Shown: positions 52,713-64,000, counted from the first letter of the stretch. The stretch is DNA of 64,000 nucleotides from Erpobdella octoculata (GCA_963978895.1 OZ022242.1:32139186-32203185); one strand, 5' to 3'. Notes: generated by a model not told the origin, from the sequence alone. Translations and numbers: made by a program.

Positions 52713-52935
52713 TGCTACTATTATTTTATCCTTTAATTAAACGTTTTTAATTATACTTATTTTATCCTCATAACTCCAGTTTATTTTATGTACGTTAATT
52801 TAATTACAGTGTCTAAATTTGATTATTTTTATTAATATCCTTCTATTAAGATAATTTCTTGAGGATATTAGTTTATTTGTATATTTAGTTCTTACATGTT
52901 TTGTTATCTTTTGCCTCCTTTTACGCGATTGTATT
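52440..52935. other. PLE-flanking sequence, no clear gene
   Basis: Contains a QPVSPDD-like stretch, an (ATT)n microsatellite at about 52683-52710 and AT-rich sequence. Probably 3' part or terminal repeat of a Penelope-like element. Confidence 0.35.
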
Positions 52936-52937
52936 TA

Positions 52938-52980
52938 CAGACTCTGAAGATGGCGAAAGCCGAAACGGCCCGTAAGTCTG
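52938..52980 (+). ncRNA. Hammerhead ribozyme-like motif (PLE-associated), + strand
   Basis: Order: stem I CAGACT, core CTGAAGA (fits CUGANGA), one T, stem II GGC-GAAA-GCC, core GAA, stem III ACG-GCC-CGT, cleavage base A, stem I AGTCTG (perfect six pairs). Same architecture as 51251-51294 on the other strand, and again about 100 bases upstream of the N-terminal PLE motif. The stem sequences differ while pairing is kept in both, which is compensatory support for a folded RNA. Confidence 0.65.
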
Positions 52981-52984
52981 AAAT

Positions 52985-53145
52985 AAAGAAAGTTTTAAAT
53001 GTTAATACTTTTCTTAATACGTGTTGCAGTAAACAAAAAACGTTGTTCCGAAATATTGAGAAAGTATCTATAAAACTCATAGCGGCTAAATGGAGACTTA
53101 TTTTTAATCGAGCTTGTCTTAAAGAAAATCTTATGCCATCTTACA

Positions 53146-53151
<6 letters not shown>
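52985..53151 (+). pseudogene. Penelope-like element N-terminal fragment (best copy)
   Basis: Peptide KKVLNVNTFLNTCCSKQKTL, then FRNIEKVSIKLIAAKWRLIF, then NRACLKENLMPSYI, then (TA)n. The CLKENL-P-Y ending resembles the start of Penelope-like polyproteins before the reverse transcriptase. The sequence stops a few codons later at a TA array instead of continuing into the polymerase. Confidence 0.6.
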
Positions 53152-53186
<35 letters not shown>

Positions 53187-53189
<3 letters not shown>

Positions 53190-54136
53190 TGTTGTTCGGT
53201 AACGAAGTAAAAGTAACGCGTTACTTTACTTAAGTACATCAGACGTACTTTTTTCCTGTACAGATTATTTTCAGTACTTTTTACTTGTAACGAAGTAATA
53301 TTTTCGGACTTACTTTTACTTCGCTACTTTTCCAGGACAAACCGTTACAAAGTACTGTAAAAAATTAATAAAACGACATAAAGTCTAAATCGATGTTGTA
53401 TTAATTATCTATGATTATTAACGTATGCATTTTCGAACCCCATTTTACTTTTATGTTAGTAGTTAGTAGTATTGAAGCTTGTGGGTGGAGCTAAGATTTT
53501 CGCGGTCATACTTGTTTTGGTGTACAATAGATTGTTCAAGATTACCTACTATGGAATCTTCCAAAGGAGCGAACGTGAGCAGTGGTGGCGATGATAGGCG
53601 CGTAACAACAATGAACTTAATAAAGAACGCCCATGGCCATATTTAGTTAAAATGTTCAAATTTCTAAAACGTTCAGGTTCACATGCTTGCTGGGCAAACC
53701 TAAAGTAAAGTAATTACGTGTTTAGCATTCCACAATTCTCCGTCAAACTTGAAGAAACACGTGATACGCGTGCATCCAGCGCACGTATCGAAATACGAAA
53801 AATGGACAAAAAGGCACTTAAAATAGAATTTTTTCATTAGTTTGCGTGTTACCAATTAGTTTATCAGTTTTATCAACGCAGTAGCGTTTGAAAGACAATG
53901 GAATTATGATAAAATTATGATAAAATATTATGAGTTAGATGATTGACGAATAACCATTACAAAAAGCGGCTTCAGTACTTTTACTTTTTACTTTAAAAGT
54001 AACTTTAAAGTGCTGTTACTTTTTACTTTTACTTAAGTACATTTTTTAGCAAATACTTTTACTTTTACTTAAGTAACTTTTTGAGGCGTTACTTGTACTT
54101 TTACTTAAGTACTGAAACACAGTACTTTTTCCAACA

Positions 54137-54139
<3 letters not shown>
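53187..54139. mobile_element. hAT-type MITE CAGTGTTG...CAACACTG inside (TA)n (953 bp)
   Basis: Ends CAGTGTTGTTCGGTAACG and ...CAACACTG, with subterminal AAGTAAAAGTAACGCGTTAC and many AAGTA/TACTT words, a pattern widespread in animal hAT elements. It splits a TA array (53152-53186 and 54140-54223), so the target duplication would be TATATATA and cannot be distinguished from the repeat. No transposase frame seen. Confidence 0.85.
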
Positions 54140-54224
<85 letters not shown>

Positions 54225-54494
54225 TGTTCGTTAGAAATTCTTTCGCTAATTTCTATTTTACACCACGCAACTGGACGACAATCCTCCGAACTTTTTTTAT
54301 TTCAAAAACTCGAAACAACAATGCTCGCTGGAAGAAAAATCAAAAAAATCAAAGAAACTAAATAAAAGTTAATTCTTAACAAAAAGTCTCCCGAACATTC
54401 TCCCCTTCGTGATGTATCAACATCACTCAAAGGACGGAAACTAAAATTAATCTCTATTGATCGATAATTAAACTTCACATATTACTCGGATTGC

Positions 54495-55430
54495 TTCTGC
54501 TCATGACGTGCAGACTCATCTTTACGCTGATGATACTCAGCTCTACATTCATTTTGACATAACTGACCTACAATCCGTTAGAGAGCGTCTTGTCGCCCGT
54601 GTCAGCGAGATTCGCGTTTGGTCCTCGTCTATGAGATTGAGCCTGAACCCCTCTAAAACAGAACTTATCTGGTTCCATCGAGGGAACGCCTCAACGCGAC
54701 ACCTGGATGACTGTAGTCTTCAATTCAGTCCCGACTGCGTCATCACTCACGTGAAGTCCATTAGAGATATTGGGGTGATACTGGATAGCTCTTTGCTTAT
54801 GAATTTACATATATCGGCCATGGCACGATCTTGTTTCTTCCACCTACGCCGCATCCGACAGATCAAGGGTGCCCTAAACCAACACTGCGTGCGGATTTTG
54901 GTCCAGGCTCTTGTTGTTTCTAGATTAAATTATTGTAACGTGGTCCTTACAGGCCTGCCGATGACTGCTCTTCACCCGCTCACTGCGGTTCTTCATGCTG
55001 CTGCATGTCTTGTCGGTGGCATCTCTCGACGGGACCACATCACGCCTCTTCTCCGCCAACTACACTGGTTCCCCCTACCAGCAAGAGTGACCTTAAAACT
55101 CTGCTTACTGGTTTACAATATCTTAACAAATCGTGCCCCTGCCTACATGACACGGATGATAAGCCTGTGCTCCTCACATTCTGGTCGTCAACATCTACGT
55201 TCGTCCTCCCATGGTGACGCTGTCATCCCCAGAACACGTCGAAGTTTCGGTAAACGAGCATTCGCTGTTGCCGGGCCCGGTGCATGGAACCAACTACCTA
55301 CATCCATCCGGAGTGCTGTTCCAAATGAGGGCTTCAGAGCATTGTTAAAAAAATACTTTTTTAATTTGACATATTGTTAATTGCAGTCTTAGTGCAAGAA
55401 TCTAGTTTTGTTTTAGATTCAATAAATAAT
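54495..55430 (+). pseudogene. L2-type LINE, 5'-truncated reverse transcriptase
   Basis: An intact 290-codon frame (54508-55380) starts at the catalytic LYADDTQLYIHF and continues LNPSKTELIWF, RDIGVILDSSL, ALVVSRLNYCNVVLTGLP, LVYNILTNRAPAYM and the C-terminal RSFGKRAFAVAGPGAWNQLP with a final LLKKYFFNLTYC. The first two thirds of the polymerase and the endonuclease are absent. A short 3' UTR with AATAAATAATAAT follows. The absence of stops in the remaining third suggests a fairly recent truncated insertion. Confidence 0.88.
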
Positions 55431-56195
55431 AATATAAAGGTAAAAATAGCAGATTATATTCAAGTAAAATGAAAATGATCGAGAATAACCTACTGAATGT
55501 ATATCAAATTAATTTTTTTCTTGTTAGTATTTTCATGTACAAATATGACAACCATATGTTACCGTTGTTATTTGATAACCTTTTCACAAAATCGTCTCAT
55601 GTACATTCTCATGATGTGCGTTCTTTGCATTGCTTTCGGTCTGATTTTGCTCGAACAACTCTCAAAACATTCTCCATAAAATGTTTTGTCCGCGGTTGTA
55701 TTCAAGTATTCCGATAACAATTTCCTCATTGAAAAGCATTTCGCTATTTAAAAAATCGTTGAAATCTTACATATTACAGCTAGATTCATAATTTAAATAT
55801 CTATATACTTATGTTAAATTCGGTACAAATATGTTAACATATATATACTTATGTTTACTCCTATACACTTATGTTAACTTTTATTTCTCTGTCTCGGTTC
55901 GTATTTAAATCTGAATTTTCGTTTATAGGTCGTCCAGTTAGCGGGAAGTAATTCCCTTTGGATGAACCTTTTGAGCACTTGATTTTTTTTCCTTATTTAT
56001 AACTTCATTGTTGTACTTAATTGTTTTGTTTCGTGCTCAATAAATGTTCAAAAAAAATTTTTTTTTTCTAAGAGTTATCTTTGTCAGATGCGGACTTTAT
56101 TTCTTCTTCATCGTTGTCAGAATCTATGTCCATTCTGTTGTCCTGAAAGGTTTTGAAAATCAGTTTTTTTGTGTCCACCAAACAACCTGAGAACT
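55431..56195. other. No firm gene
   Basis: AT-rich. TATACTTATGTTAA words repeat at about 55803-55880. AATAAATGTTCAAAAAAAA at 56040-56056 looks like a + strand 3' end. On the minus strand 56147-56078 resembles a terminal exon (see findings). Nothing certain. Confidence 0.35.
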
Positions 56196-56199
56196 CAAA

Positions 56200-56293
56200 T
56201 TAGTTTTTCACAGAGGAAGTGGTTTCGAAAAACAGAGGCTAGGAAACTGGTTTCTGCCAAATGGCGCTCGATTTTTCTACAAGCCTGTATTAA

Positions 56294-56297
<4 letters not shown>
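56200..56297 (+). pseudogene. Penelope-like element N-terminal fragment ending at (TA)n
   Basis: Peptide FRKTEARKLVSAKWRSIFLQ then ACIKD, directly followed by the TA array 56296-56369. Third clear copy of the same motif and the same breakpoint. Confidence 0.55.

Positions 56298-56369
<72 letters not shown>
56296..56369. repeat. (TA)n array
   Basis: TA repeat adjoining the PLE fragment. Confidence 0.95.
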
Positions 56370-56379
56370 TTTTTCTGTT

Positions 56380-58159
56380 CAACTTTAATCGGCTCTCGCA
56401 GGCAAGCAAACGAGCGCGTGCAGAAATTGCATAAAAGCTCTTTCATAAACCTGTGCTTATAAGCAAGTCTGCCACACTTGGTTACGTTTTTCGTTTTAAT
56501 CCCAGTAAGTGTAAAGTTTTACAGTGGTCGAAAGGCTTAATTGATAAATAGGCAGTTAGGCAAGGAAACTCAAAGGTGTGCTATAGAGTAGAGCTGCGGT
56601 TGGAGTAGCAGTTGTAGTAGTAGTAGTAATAGCAAGAAGTTTTAGAAAATTGATAGGATGCTGCTGAAGAAGAAAAAGTTTATAGGTTAAAGTTCGAGTT
56701 CGGAAAAACTCGTATTTTTTTATTTTTAATCATTTCAGTATTTGGAGTATCAACACACGTGTCGTTGCAAGAAGTTGTTTTTTTGCTGTTGTTGTGGTCT
56801 TGGATAAGAAAACTTGTTGTGAGTATATATATATATAAATGTGCTTCTGCTTGCCGGTGTTGGTTTGTTTGTTTTAAATTTCCTAAAGTATCAGTTTTAA
56901 ATAGTTGGGTTAAGAAATGAGAGGTGCGGTGCGGTGCGGTGCGGTGCGAGAGTAGGGGTAGACAGTTATCCACAAGCATCATCGCCAGCGATATCATTAG
57001 TGCTATCCATTCTACAACCGTCAACATTGCCAAGTCGGTCTGCCTCACCAATCCTTACCATCATTAACACTCCCAGTGACTCCATCGCCGTTATGATCCG
57101 GTTGAACTCCGCGATCATCATCATTTTTCAAACGTAATATCCTATAATCGAGCCCGGTCGCGGTTTGTATTTTCAACAAATCGCTCGTAGCTACCACGAA
57201 GACGGCTATTGTGATAATGATCTGGATTGGTGATGGTGATGATGATGATGATGAAGGTAGTGCTGATGATGATGCTACTGGAAATAACAATCTTAATTAA
57301 AATAACGAAGGGTCACTTCAATTAGAAGGTCACGTTCATTTGAGGCATTTTCTAATTGGATGAGAGGCTTATCGAGTGTGCCACGAGTTCGTTTGTTTAT
57401 GGAGCTTTGCATATACTTGCGTGTAGGTGTGTGCGTGCATGTGCATTTATGTTTTCGTGACTTTGTGCGTGTGTGCATGCTGTGCATGTATGTGTGTTTC
57501 GACGTGTGCGTGCGTGTTTGTTTGAGTTATGTTTGTACGTTGATGATAACATAAGTTGGCGACATCTACAATTTCTACATGTGTTGAAGATGACGATTTT
57601 CCTATATGTTGTTGTTGTTGTTGTTGACATTGAAGGAAAATGTGTGGAAATATGATTCTCATAATGGAGGGAGGGTTGAGAAAGATAGTCATGGCAATAA
57701 ACAAAAGGGTAAAGAAATAGTATTGTATAAACATACCAAATATAGTTTCTATTCTATATAGAATGTTCTGGAAACAGTCGGAGGTTCAATTGTTCTCTGT
57801 TCTGCTTGATTTGTTATTACGAAGTCGTTAACAAAAGAAATATAGAAGAAACGCTATTTCAAGAATAATATACAGATAGATATGATAAAAATAATCATAC
57901 GATGATGCTTCCACGTGGATGATGATGATGGTATTTGTGATGATGGTAGAAGTAATAATAATAATAATATTATTATTATTATTTTTAATCTCAAATTTAT
58001 TTTTCTTATTTTGATTATTTCTTGTTAATATTAATGATGTTAACAATAAAATGTATGAGGATATGGTCACCTCATTTTATTCTTCATACAAACGCATGAT
58101 TGAAATGTCAGTTTATGATCTATGGTCTATTCTATGGCTTGTATACATTGTAAACACGT

Positions 58160-58160
<1 letters not shown>
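56380..58160. other. No recognised gene; several small microsatellites
   Basis: Contains (GGTGC)n at about 56922-56947, GATGAT at 57236-57258, TGTG/CGTGC-rich sequence at 57420-57530, GTT repeat at 57608-57626 and (AAT)n at 57955-57982. Open frames here follow the repeats. No splice-consistent exons or RNA genes identified. Confidence 0.4.
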
Positions 58161-58202
<42 letters not shown>

Positions 58203-58205
<3 letters not shown>

Positions 58206-59640
58206 ATATATATAAAAGAACATGTCCTGACTGACAGATGACTGACTCATAATCAACGCCGAGCTCAAACGCCTCATCCTAGGAACGTGAAATTTGGAAC
58301 TTATATTAATTTTATAGCGTAAACATCCGCTAAGAAAGGATTTTTGAAAATTTTGCTCCTGAGGGGAAAAAACTGGAAAACAAACTTTTTTCTAAAAATT
58401 TTTTCTAAAATTTTTTTCTGAAATTTGGTATATAGATTCTTTTCGAAAAATAAAAAGATACGTGTTTCACCATTTTTTGAAAATTCGGTTTCCCGGACCT
58501 CAAATGTGGGTTGGAAAATTGGGTTATTTGGTTTTTAAAGTAGCTTCTACTCAAAAACTGTTAATGCTACAGGAGTAAAAATTAGTATTTAGTTTCTACT
58601 CCAAAAATAATGAAATACGTGTTTTAGCATTTTTTGAAAATTTGGTTTCCAGGACTTCAAATGTGGGGTGGAAAATAAGGCTAATTGTCTTTTATAGTAA
58701 CTGCTACTCAAAAACAGTAAATACCACAGATGTAAAAATTATTATTTAGTTTCTTTTCTAAAAATAAAGATATACGTGTTTCACCATTTTATACAAATTT
58801 GGTTTCCCGGACCTCAAATGTGGGTTGGAAAATTGGGTTATTTGGTTTTTAAAGTAGCTTCTACTCAAAAACTGTTAATGCTACAAAAGTAAAAATTAGT
58901 ATTTAGTTTCTACTCTAAAAATAAGGATATATGTGTTTCACCATTTTTTGAAATTTTGGTTTTCAGGACCTCAAATGTGGGGTGGAAAAAAGTTTCTTTG
59001 GTTTTTAAAGTAACTGCTACTCAAAAACTGTGAATGCTACAGATGTCAAAATTAGTATTTAGTATTTACTCAAAAAATTATGATATAAGTGTTTCAACAT
59101 TTTTTTAAAAATTTGGTTTCCAGGACATCAAATGTGGGGTGGAAAAAAGGGTTATTTGATTTCAAAATAACTGCTACTCAAAAACTGTAAGTGCTACAAA
59201 TGTAAAAATTAGTATTTTGAAGTTTTGTGCCGGTTAAAAGTAGCTAAGTTCAGTTTATCACCGGCCGGGCCAAGCCGTTATTTTAGAGTCTTCACACGGG
59301 TCAGGCCAAACCTTAAATCAAAGTGGAACGGGCCGAGGTTTTTCACCAAGTATATAGATATTTTAGTGATTTTAGGGTCTTCAGTTGGGCCGGGCCAAAC
59401 CTGAAGTCAAGGTGGGACGGGACGAAGTTTTTCATCAAGTATATAGAACTTCTAAGCCTGTAAGAATGGGCCAGGCCTAATTCAGACGGGCTGTGCCGGG
59501 CAAGGAGTTTGGGTTTTTAAAACGGGCTGGGCTAAGTTGTCGACGGGCCGAGCCGAGACCTAAAAAATTGATCTCTACTATGGATGCACGGTTCAAACTC
59601 TCTAATTTCATGCGAGCGAAGCCGCAACGGGCACTGCTAG
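58203..59640 (+). mobile_element. Complete non-autonomous Helitron (~1.44 kb)
   Basis: 5' end A|TCTATATATATAAAAGAACA and 3' end GCGAAGCCGCAACGGGCACTG-CTAG|T, inserted precisely between A and T of a TA array, with no target duplication, as Helitrons do. The 3' end matches that at 48292. The interior has a 157-bp tandem array (58390-59217) and a GGCCGGGCC-rich segment at 59255-59560. No Rep/helicase coding sequence, so it depends on enzymes encoded elsewhere. Confidence 0.85.
58390..59217 (+). repeat. 157-bp tandem repeat, about five copies
   Basis: The word CTACTCAAAAAC starts at 58547, 58704, 58861, 59017 and 59174, spacings 157, 157, 156 and 157. Each unit also has TTTGGTTTCCNGGAC and CAAATGTGGGNTGGAAAA. 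Units differ at scattered sites, so the array is not very recent. Confidence 0.95.
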
Positions 59641-59649
59641 TATATATAT

Positions 59650-61065
59650 ATATGCTCTTGCAACACCTGAATAGCTGCAATCTTTTACCGGAGCATCGGG
59701 AATGTCATTCAACAGAGACTGTCCTACTGTCACATCGGACGCTCTTCTTGCAATCGACCGTGGAATGTTAACACTGCTTGCCATGCTGGATCTCAGCGCT
59801 GCTTTTGATTGTGTCGATCACGAAGTCTTTGTGGCCAGGATCGAACAATCATTTGGAATAAATTCCGTTGCTCTCCTGTGGATCAGTTCATATATCCGCG
59901 GTCGCAGACAACGTGATCGGTACAATGGTGACCCTCCGGTTGGTCTTTTGTCGAGTGTGGCGTCCCTCAAGACTCGATTCTTGGACCGCTGTTTTTCCTT
60001 GTATACACTTCGAGTGTCTTTGGCCTGGCCATTCAGCATGGTTTCGAGATTCACGGCTATGCTGATGACTTGCAGATATACGGCCATTGCGACGTTCAAG
60101 ACATTGGCTTGCTTACGGTTTGACTGGACGGCTGTGTTTCCGCGATCACGCAATGGATTAAATGCAATAGATTAAAACTCAACGCTTCTAAAACAGAAGT
60201 CATTCTCCTTGGTTCACCTGGGCGTCTAACGCATATCTCCTTCAAGGAAATCAACATAGCCAGAAACGCTATTCGTCTTGTTGACAATGTTCGCAACCGT
60301 GGGATTACCATCGACTCTTCGTTAACTTTCAGCAAGCATGTAGCAAACGTGGTCAAAACCAGCTACTACCATCTGCGACAGATGAAGTCAATTCGAAACT
60401 CTCTGGCGGTTGTTCCTTTTCACGCCCTGGCCAGCGCTTTGATCTTGTCTAGGCTGGATTATTGCAACGGTCTACTTAGTGGAATTCCAGACCTATTAAT
60501 TAAACAACTCGACGGTGTCATGCGTGCTGCTGCTAGACAGATTCTTCGATTGCCCCGGTTTAGTCATGTCACGAGGGCAATGTGCGACAAACTGCACTGG
60601 CTGGACATGAAAGCACGCATCGATTTTAAGCTCTCTCTAACTGCGTTCCGCTGTCTGCATGGCCTGGCACCAGCGTACCTCTCCAGTCTGTGCATCCCAG
60701 TGTCTCAGCTTCCGGGACGATCTCATCGTCGTTCAGCCTCTTCCGGTGAGCTTCTTGTTCCATCATGCAGAACCAAGACGTTCGGACCGAGGGCATTTGC
60801 AGTCGCCTGCCCAGTTACTTTGAAAAACTTGCTTGAGGAACTTACCGACCCTGTAAATTCATACAACCTTTCTGTTTTTGAGAAGAAGCTCAACACCTTT
60901 TTGTTCTCTCGAATGTTAAATAGAATTTGACCTTTTAAATTTTGACATTAGATTCATTTGTTTTTTAATTCGGCGCTGTTTGCCCCGTGCTCTGAGAAAA
61001 TTTATTTTTAGAGAGCACGTTAATAGCATAATAATAATAATAATTAATAATAATAATAATATATA
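59650..61065 (+). pseudogene. L2-type LINE, truncated and frameshifted
   Basis: Begins within the reverse transcriptase at LNSCNLLPEH and an HSTET motif, then MLDLSAAFDCVDHEVF, SYIRGRRQ, and, after several frameshifts, LNASKTEVILLG, RGITIDSSLTF, ALILSRLDYCNGLLSGIP, ALTAFRCLHGLAPAYL, TFGPRAFAVACP. The final frame 60349-60930 is open. The GVPQGS and YADD motifs are lost to frameshifts near 59955-60090. The 3' UTR contains GCGCTGTTTGCCCCGTGCTC and ends in (ATA)n at about 61030-61065. Confidence 0.85.
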
Positions 61066-62237
61066 TATATTCTATTATTAGTATTTAACTTCAGGCGTTC
61101 CACCGTATTTAGGCAGTAATTTGTTTCATTGTTTGAATTTTCTCACTCAGAGTAAATCAAATGGATAATAAAAATACAGAGAGAAATATAGAAAAAGTGA
61201 AAGATAGAAAGAGAAAGAAAAAATAGGTTTCTTTTAGACATACTTTTGGGGAGGCGGGCGTTGTAGTTAAGTACGCCCCCCCTATCCCGAAATAAAAACC
61301 AACTTCATAATTTTGGAATGTAGAACGAGTGACCAAATAAATCATATTTGCACGTTCCGCCTTATAAAGATACTTTGCAAACGCTGTAAGCTGCAGATTT
61401 CATAAACTTTTGTTATTGCACTTAGGTCATGTTTTAAACTTTTTAAATTTTTGCTATTTATCGTTCATTTCTTTTATGTGGCTGGGAACTTTTGGTTGTT
61501 TATTTTTCTTCATTTTTAGTTTTGTTTTTCCTTTTAAACTAACAAATATTATTTCTTAAAAAAAGCTTATTCTTTGTATGTGTTCTTGAAATTGTGTACG
61601 CCACTTTAATTCAAGGTATGAGATTTATGCTAGCTTGATTTGGTTTTTATAAAAGTTCTATTCAATTTATTGAAAAACGTTTTAGGAAAAAAGTTAAACA
61701 AGCACGAAGTCTTGGCTGCTGATTCTGGAAAGTGTGCGAATGAGAATTTTTAAAATCAAGCTTTGAGGAAACTCATACTTGCTCAAACAGATCGACAGAG
61801 TGAAAATGAAAAATAAAACTCAAAATTGAAAAAGCTCAAAAAATTAAAAGCACTCCTGCAATGCTTCACTCTTGTGTAAATGAAGAAATATGTCAAACTA
61901 CTCAATTTAAAAGTTTGGTTGAAAGTATTCAAGTTAAGTTAAGTAACAGTATTAGCACATGGAAACATGCCTAGAGCTTGAAAATCAAATTATAGCAGCA
62001 ATGATGCAGCTTCTGAACTACTACTGTGTATGTACTGTGTATGGTTGGAATCTTAAAAGATGACCATGGATAAACAAAACAGCAGAAATTCTTCAAGAAA
62101 TGAAATGGAGCTAATCATGATTTTTTTAATTATAGAAGATAAAGATCCATTCTCAATGCAAAAGCTGTATTAGTTTTAAGCAATTTTGCTCACTTTAGCT
62201 TGTGTCATTGATTTGTATTATGTTTGTATAGTATTTA
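61066..62237. other. No recognised gene
   Basis: AT-rich. Around 61690-62120 there is a Lys/Leu/Gln-rich but stop-ridden + strand stretch (LRKLILAQTDRQSENEK) that might be an old transposon protein, but I cannot support it further. Confidence 0.35.
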
Positions 62238-62398
62238 CACACTTTTACCTAACTTTACTTCTTTGTCTGGCTATCTATCTGTCTGTCGTCAAATTTTGCA
62301 ATTGATTTTAAACTAACTTCCCGATGAGCTAGGGACTTCAAAATTTAAACATACCTCCAAACTAATTAATAATGCATTCTATCAAATTCTCGGATCGA
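62238..62398. repeat. Dispersed repeat, copy B (with 230-438)
   Basis: Shares GCAATTGATTTTAAACTAAC, TTCCCGATGAG, ATTTAAACATACCTCC and AATGCATTCTATCAAATT with copy A, same orientation. The TGTC core is short here (TCTGTCTGTCG). Confidence 0.7.
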
Positions 62399-62639
62399 TT
62401 GGACAAAATTTAATCAAATAATTGTTTGTGATATTTTCGTCAAACTCTTTATTTTCTATGATAATATGTTTGTTGTTTATGTAGTAAAAAAAATATAAAA
62501 GTGTGTTTTTAAAAAACTTTGTTTTTGCTTAACTTGTTTTAGTTAAAATCTTTTTATTGAACTGACAAATTATTTGATTAAAAATTTATTTTTCGTACTA
62601 AAAGCTGGCCCTCCTCCGAACACTTGAAATGCCCCCCAC

Positions 62640-62762
62640 GAATCCCTGAGAAAGGGAGAAAAAGAAAAGGGAGATAGAGAAAGAGAAAGAGAAAGAGAGT
62701 GAGAGAAGAGAGAGATAGAAAGAGAGAGAGAGAAGAGAGAGATAAAGAGATAAACATTAGAA
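62640..62762. repeat. (GA)n-rich purine tract
   Basis: AGAGAGA/AAAGAGA repeats on the + strand, opposite strand bias to the tract at 63165-64000. Confidence 0.85.
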
Positions 62763-63164
62763 AAAAGGAAAGGAGTATATAAATGCTCAAAATAACACAT
62801 TACAAACTTCCGTAAGTTTTCTGAAATCGTTAATATAATACCTAAAGGATATTGGGTGGTATTGTTGTTGTTGTTGTTGTTGATGATGATGATGAGGAGG
62901 ACGAGATGGTGATGGTGATGATGTAATGATAATAATGATGCTAAAGTGGTAGTCATGATAATGATTGTAATAGCGCTTGTAAAGATAATGTTGGCGTAAG
63001 TTCAGATAGATCTATGATAAAGTATTCTGCACACGTTTTCGATCAGAAGCAAGATTTTTTTCAGTCTGTACCGCAATTGATTATCTTCCGTCAGTGTTGC
63101 TTAGAATGATGGTGGTGGTGAGGATTATGATGATGACAGCTGTTTGGGTGATGATAAGATGATG

Positions 63165-64000
63165 ACGTTGTTCTCTCTCCTCTCTCTCATCTCTCTCTCT
63201 CTCTCTCTCTTTCTATTTCCTTCTCTTTCTCTTCTCTTTCTCTTTCTCTCTTCTCTTTCTCTTTCTCTTCTCTTTCCTCTTTCTCTTTCTCTTTCTCTTT
63301 CTCTTTTCTCTTTCTCTTTCTCTTTCTCTTTCTCTTTCTCTTTCTCTTTCCTCTTTCTCTTTCTCTTTCTCTTTCTCTTTCTCTCTTTCCTCTTTCTCTT
63401 TCTCTTCTCTTTCTCTTTCTCTTTCCTCTTTCTCTTTCTCTTTCTCTTTCTCTTCTCTTTCTCTTTCTCTTTCTCTTCTCTTTCTCTTTCTCTTTCTCTT
63501 TCCTCTTTCTCTTTCTCTTTCTCTTTCTCTTTCTCTTTCTCTTTCTCTTTCTCTTTCTCTTTCTCTTTCTCTTTCTCTTTCTCTTTCTCTTTCCTCTTTC
63601 TCTTTCTCTTTCTCTTTCCTCTTTCTCTTTCTCTTTCTCTTTTCTCTTTCTCCTTCTTTCTCTTTCTCTTTCTCTTTCTCTTTCTTTTCTCTTTCTCTTT
63701 CTCTTTCTCTTTCTCTTTCTCTTTCTCTTCTCTTTCTCTTCTCTTTCTCTTTCTCCTTTCTCTTTCCTCTTTCTCTTTCTCTTTCTCTTTCTCTTTCTCT
63801 TTCCTCTTTCTCTTTCTCTTTCTCTTTCTCTTTCCTCTTTTCATCTTTTCTCTTTCTCTTTCTCTTTTCTCTTTCTCTTTCTCTTTCCTCTTTCTCTTTC
63901 TCTTTCTCTTTCTCTTTCTCTTTCTCTTTCTCTTTCTCTTTCTCTTTCTCTTTCTCTTTCTCTTTCTCTTCTCTTCTCTCTTTCTCTATCTCTATCTCTA
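63165..64000. repeat. (TTTCTC)n polypyrimidine tract, >830 bp, runs off the window
   Basis: TTTCTC hexamer repeat with CTTTCC and TCTTCTC variants, almost purely pyrimidine on the + strand. The Lys/Arg/Glu-only frame on the minus strand (63125-63844) is the product of GAGAAA repeats and has no sign of being a gene. Confidence 0.95.

Noticed and set aside
63125..63844. 239-codon Lys/Arg/Glu protein on the minus strand
   Set aside because: Pure GAGAAA repeat translation with no non-repeat coding portion, start context or homologue pattern.

Overview
The window is AT-rich DNA from an animal. It holds two intron-rich genes with consensus GT-AG introns, an intronless cullin-like gene, and dense repeats. 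Long (TA)n, (ATT)n, (TCA)n and (GAT)n arrays, hAT MITEs with perfect 8-bp target duplications, Helitron ends (TC...CTAG between A and T), CR1/L2-type LINEs, a Gypsy fragment and Penelope-like elements (PLEs) point to an invertebrate. A lophotrochozoan such as an annelid or mollusc is my guess, at low confidence. No tRNA, rRNA or CRISPR was recognised.

Layout. 1-5.1 kb: microsatellites and Helitron-like pieces. 5.1-22.8 kb (+): a receptor-type guanylyl cyclase gene, about 24-25 exons, whose phases join without a break from the ligand-binding domain to the stop; two hAT copies in opposite orientation flank four of its exons. 22.8-28.9 kb: repeats, a decayed coding sequence, hAT elements. 28.9-32.6 kb (-): a nearly intact CR1/jockey-type LINE with ORF1 and ORF2. 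34.2-43.2 kb (+): an LZTR1 orthologue in 21 coding exons (816 codons), with minisatellites grown from its own splice sites. 43.6-46.8 kb: a truncated Gypsy ending at a (TA)n array inside a perfect inverted duplication. 48.4-50.6 kb (-): a 752-codon intronless divergent cullin. 50.9-56.4 kb: PLE debris with GIY-YIG endonuclease, N-terminal fragments that stop at (TA)n, and two hammerhead-ribozyme-like motifs; a hAT and an L2-like LINE lie among them. 58.2-59.6 kb: a complete non-autonomous Helitron with a 157-bp tandem array. 59.65-61.1 kb: another L2-like LINE. 63.2-64 kb: a long GAAAGA/TTTCTC tract.

The host genes are functionally independent: cGMP synthesis at the plasma membrane, a CUL3-type adaptor that in other animals controls RAS turnover, and a cullin scaffold. 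LZTR1 proteins work with CUL3, but the cullin here is not clearly CUL3 and looks like a retrocopy, so adjacency is no evidence of a shared pathway. All exon borders come from splice consensus, reading phase and family similarity read by eye; no alignment or transcript was available.
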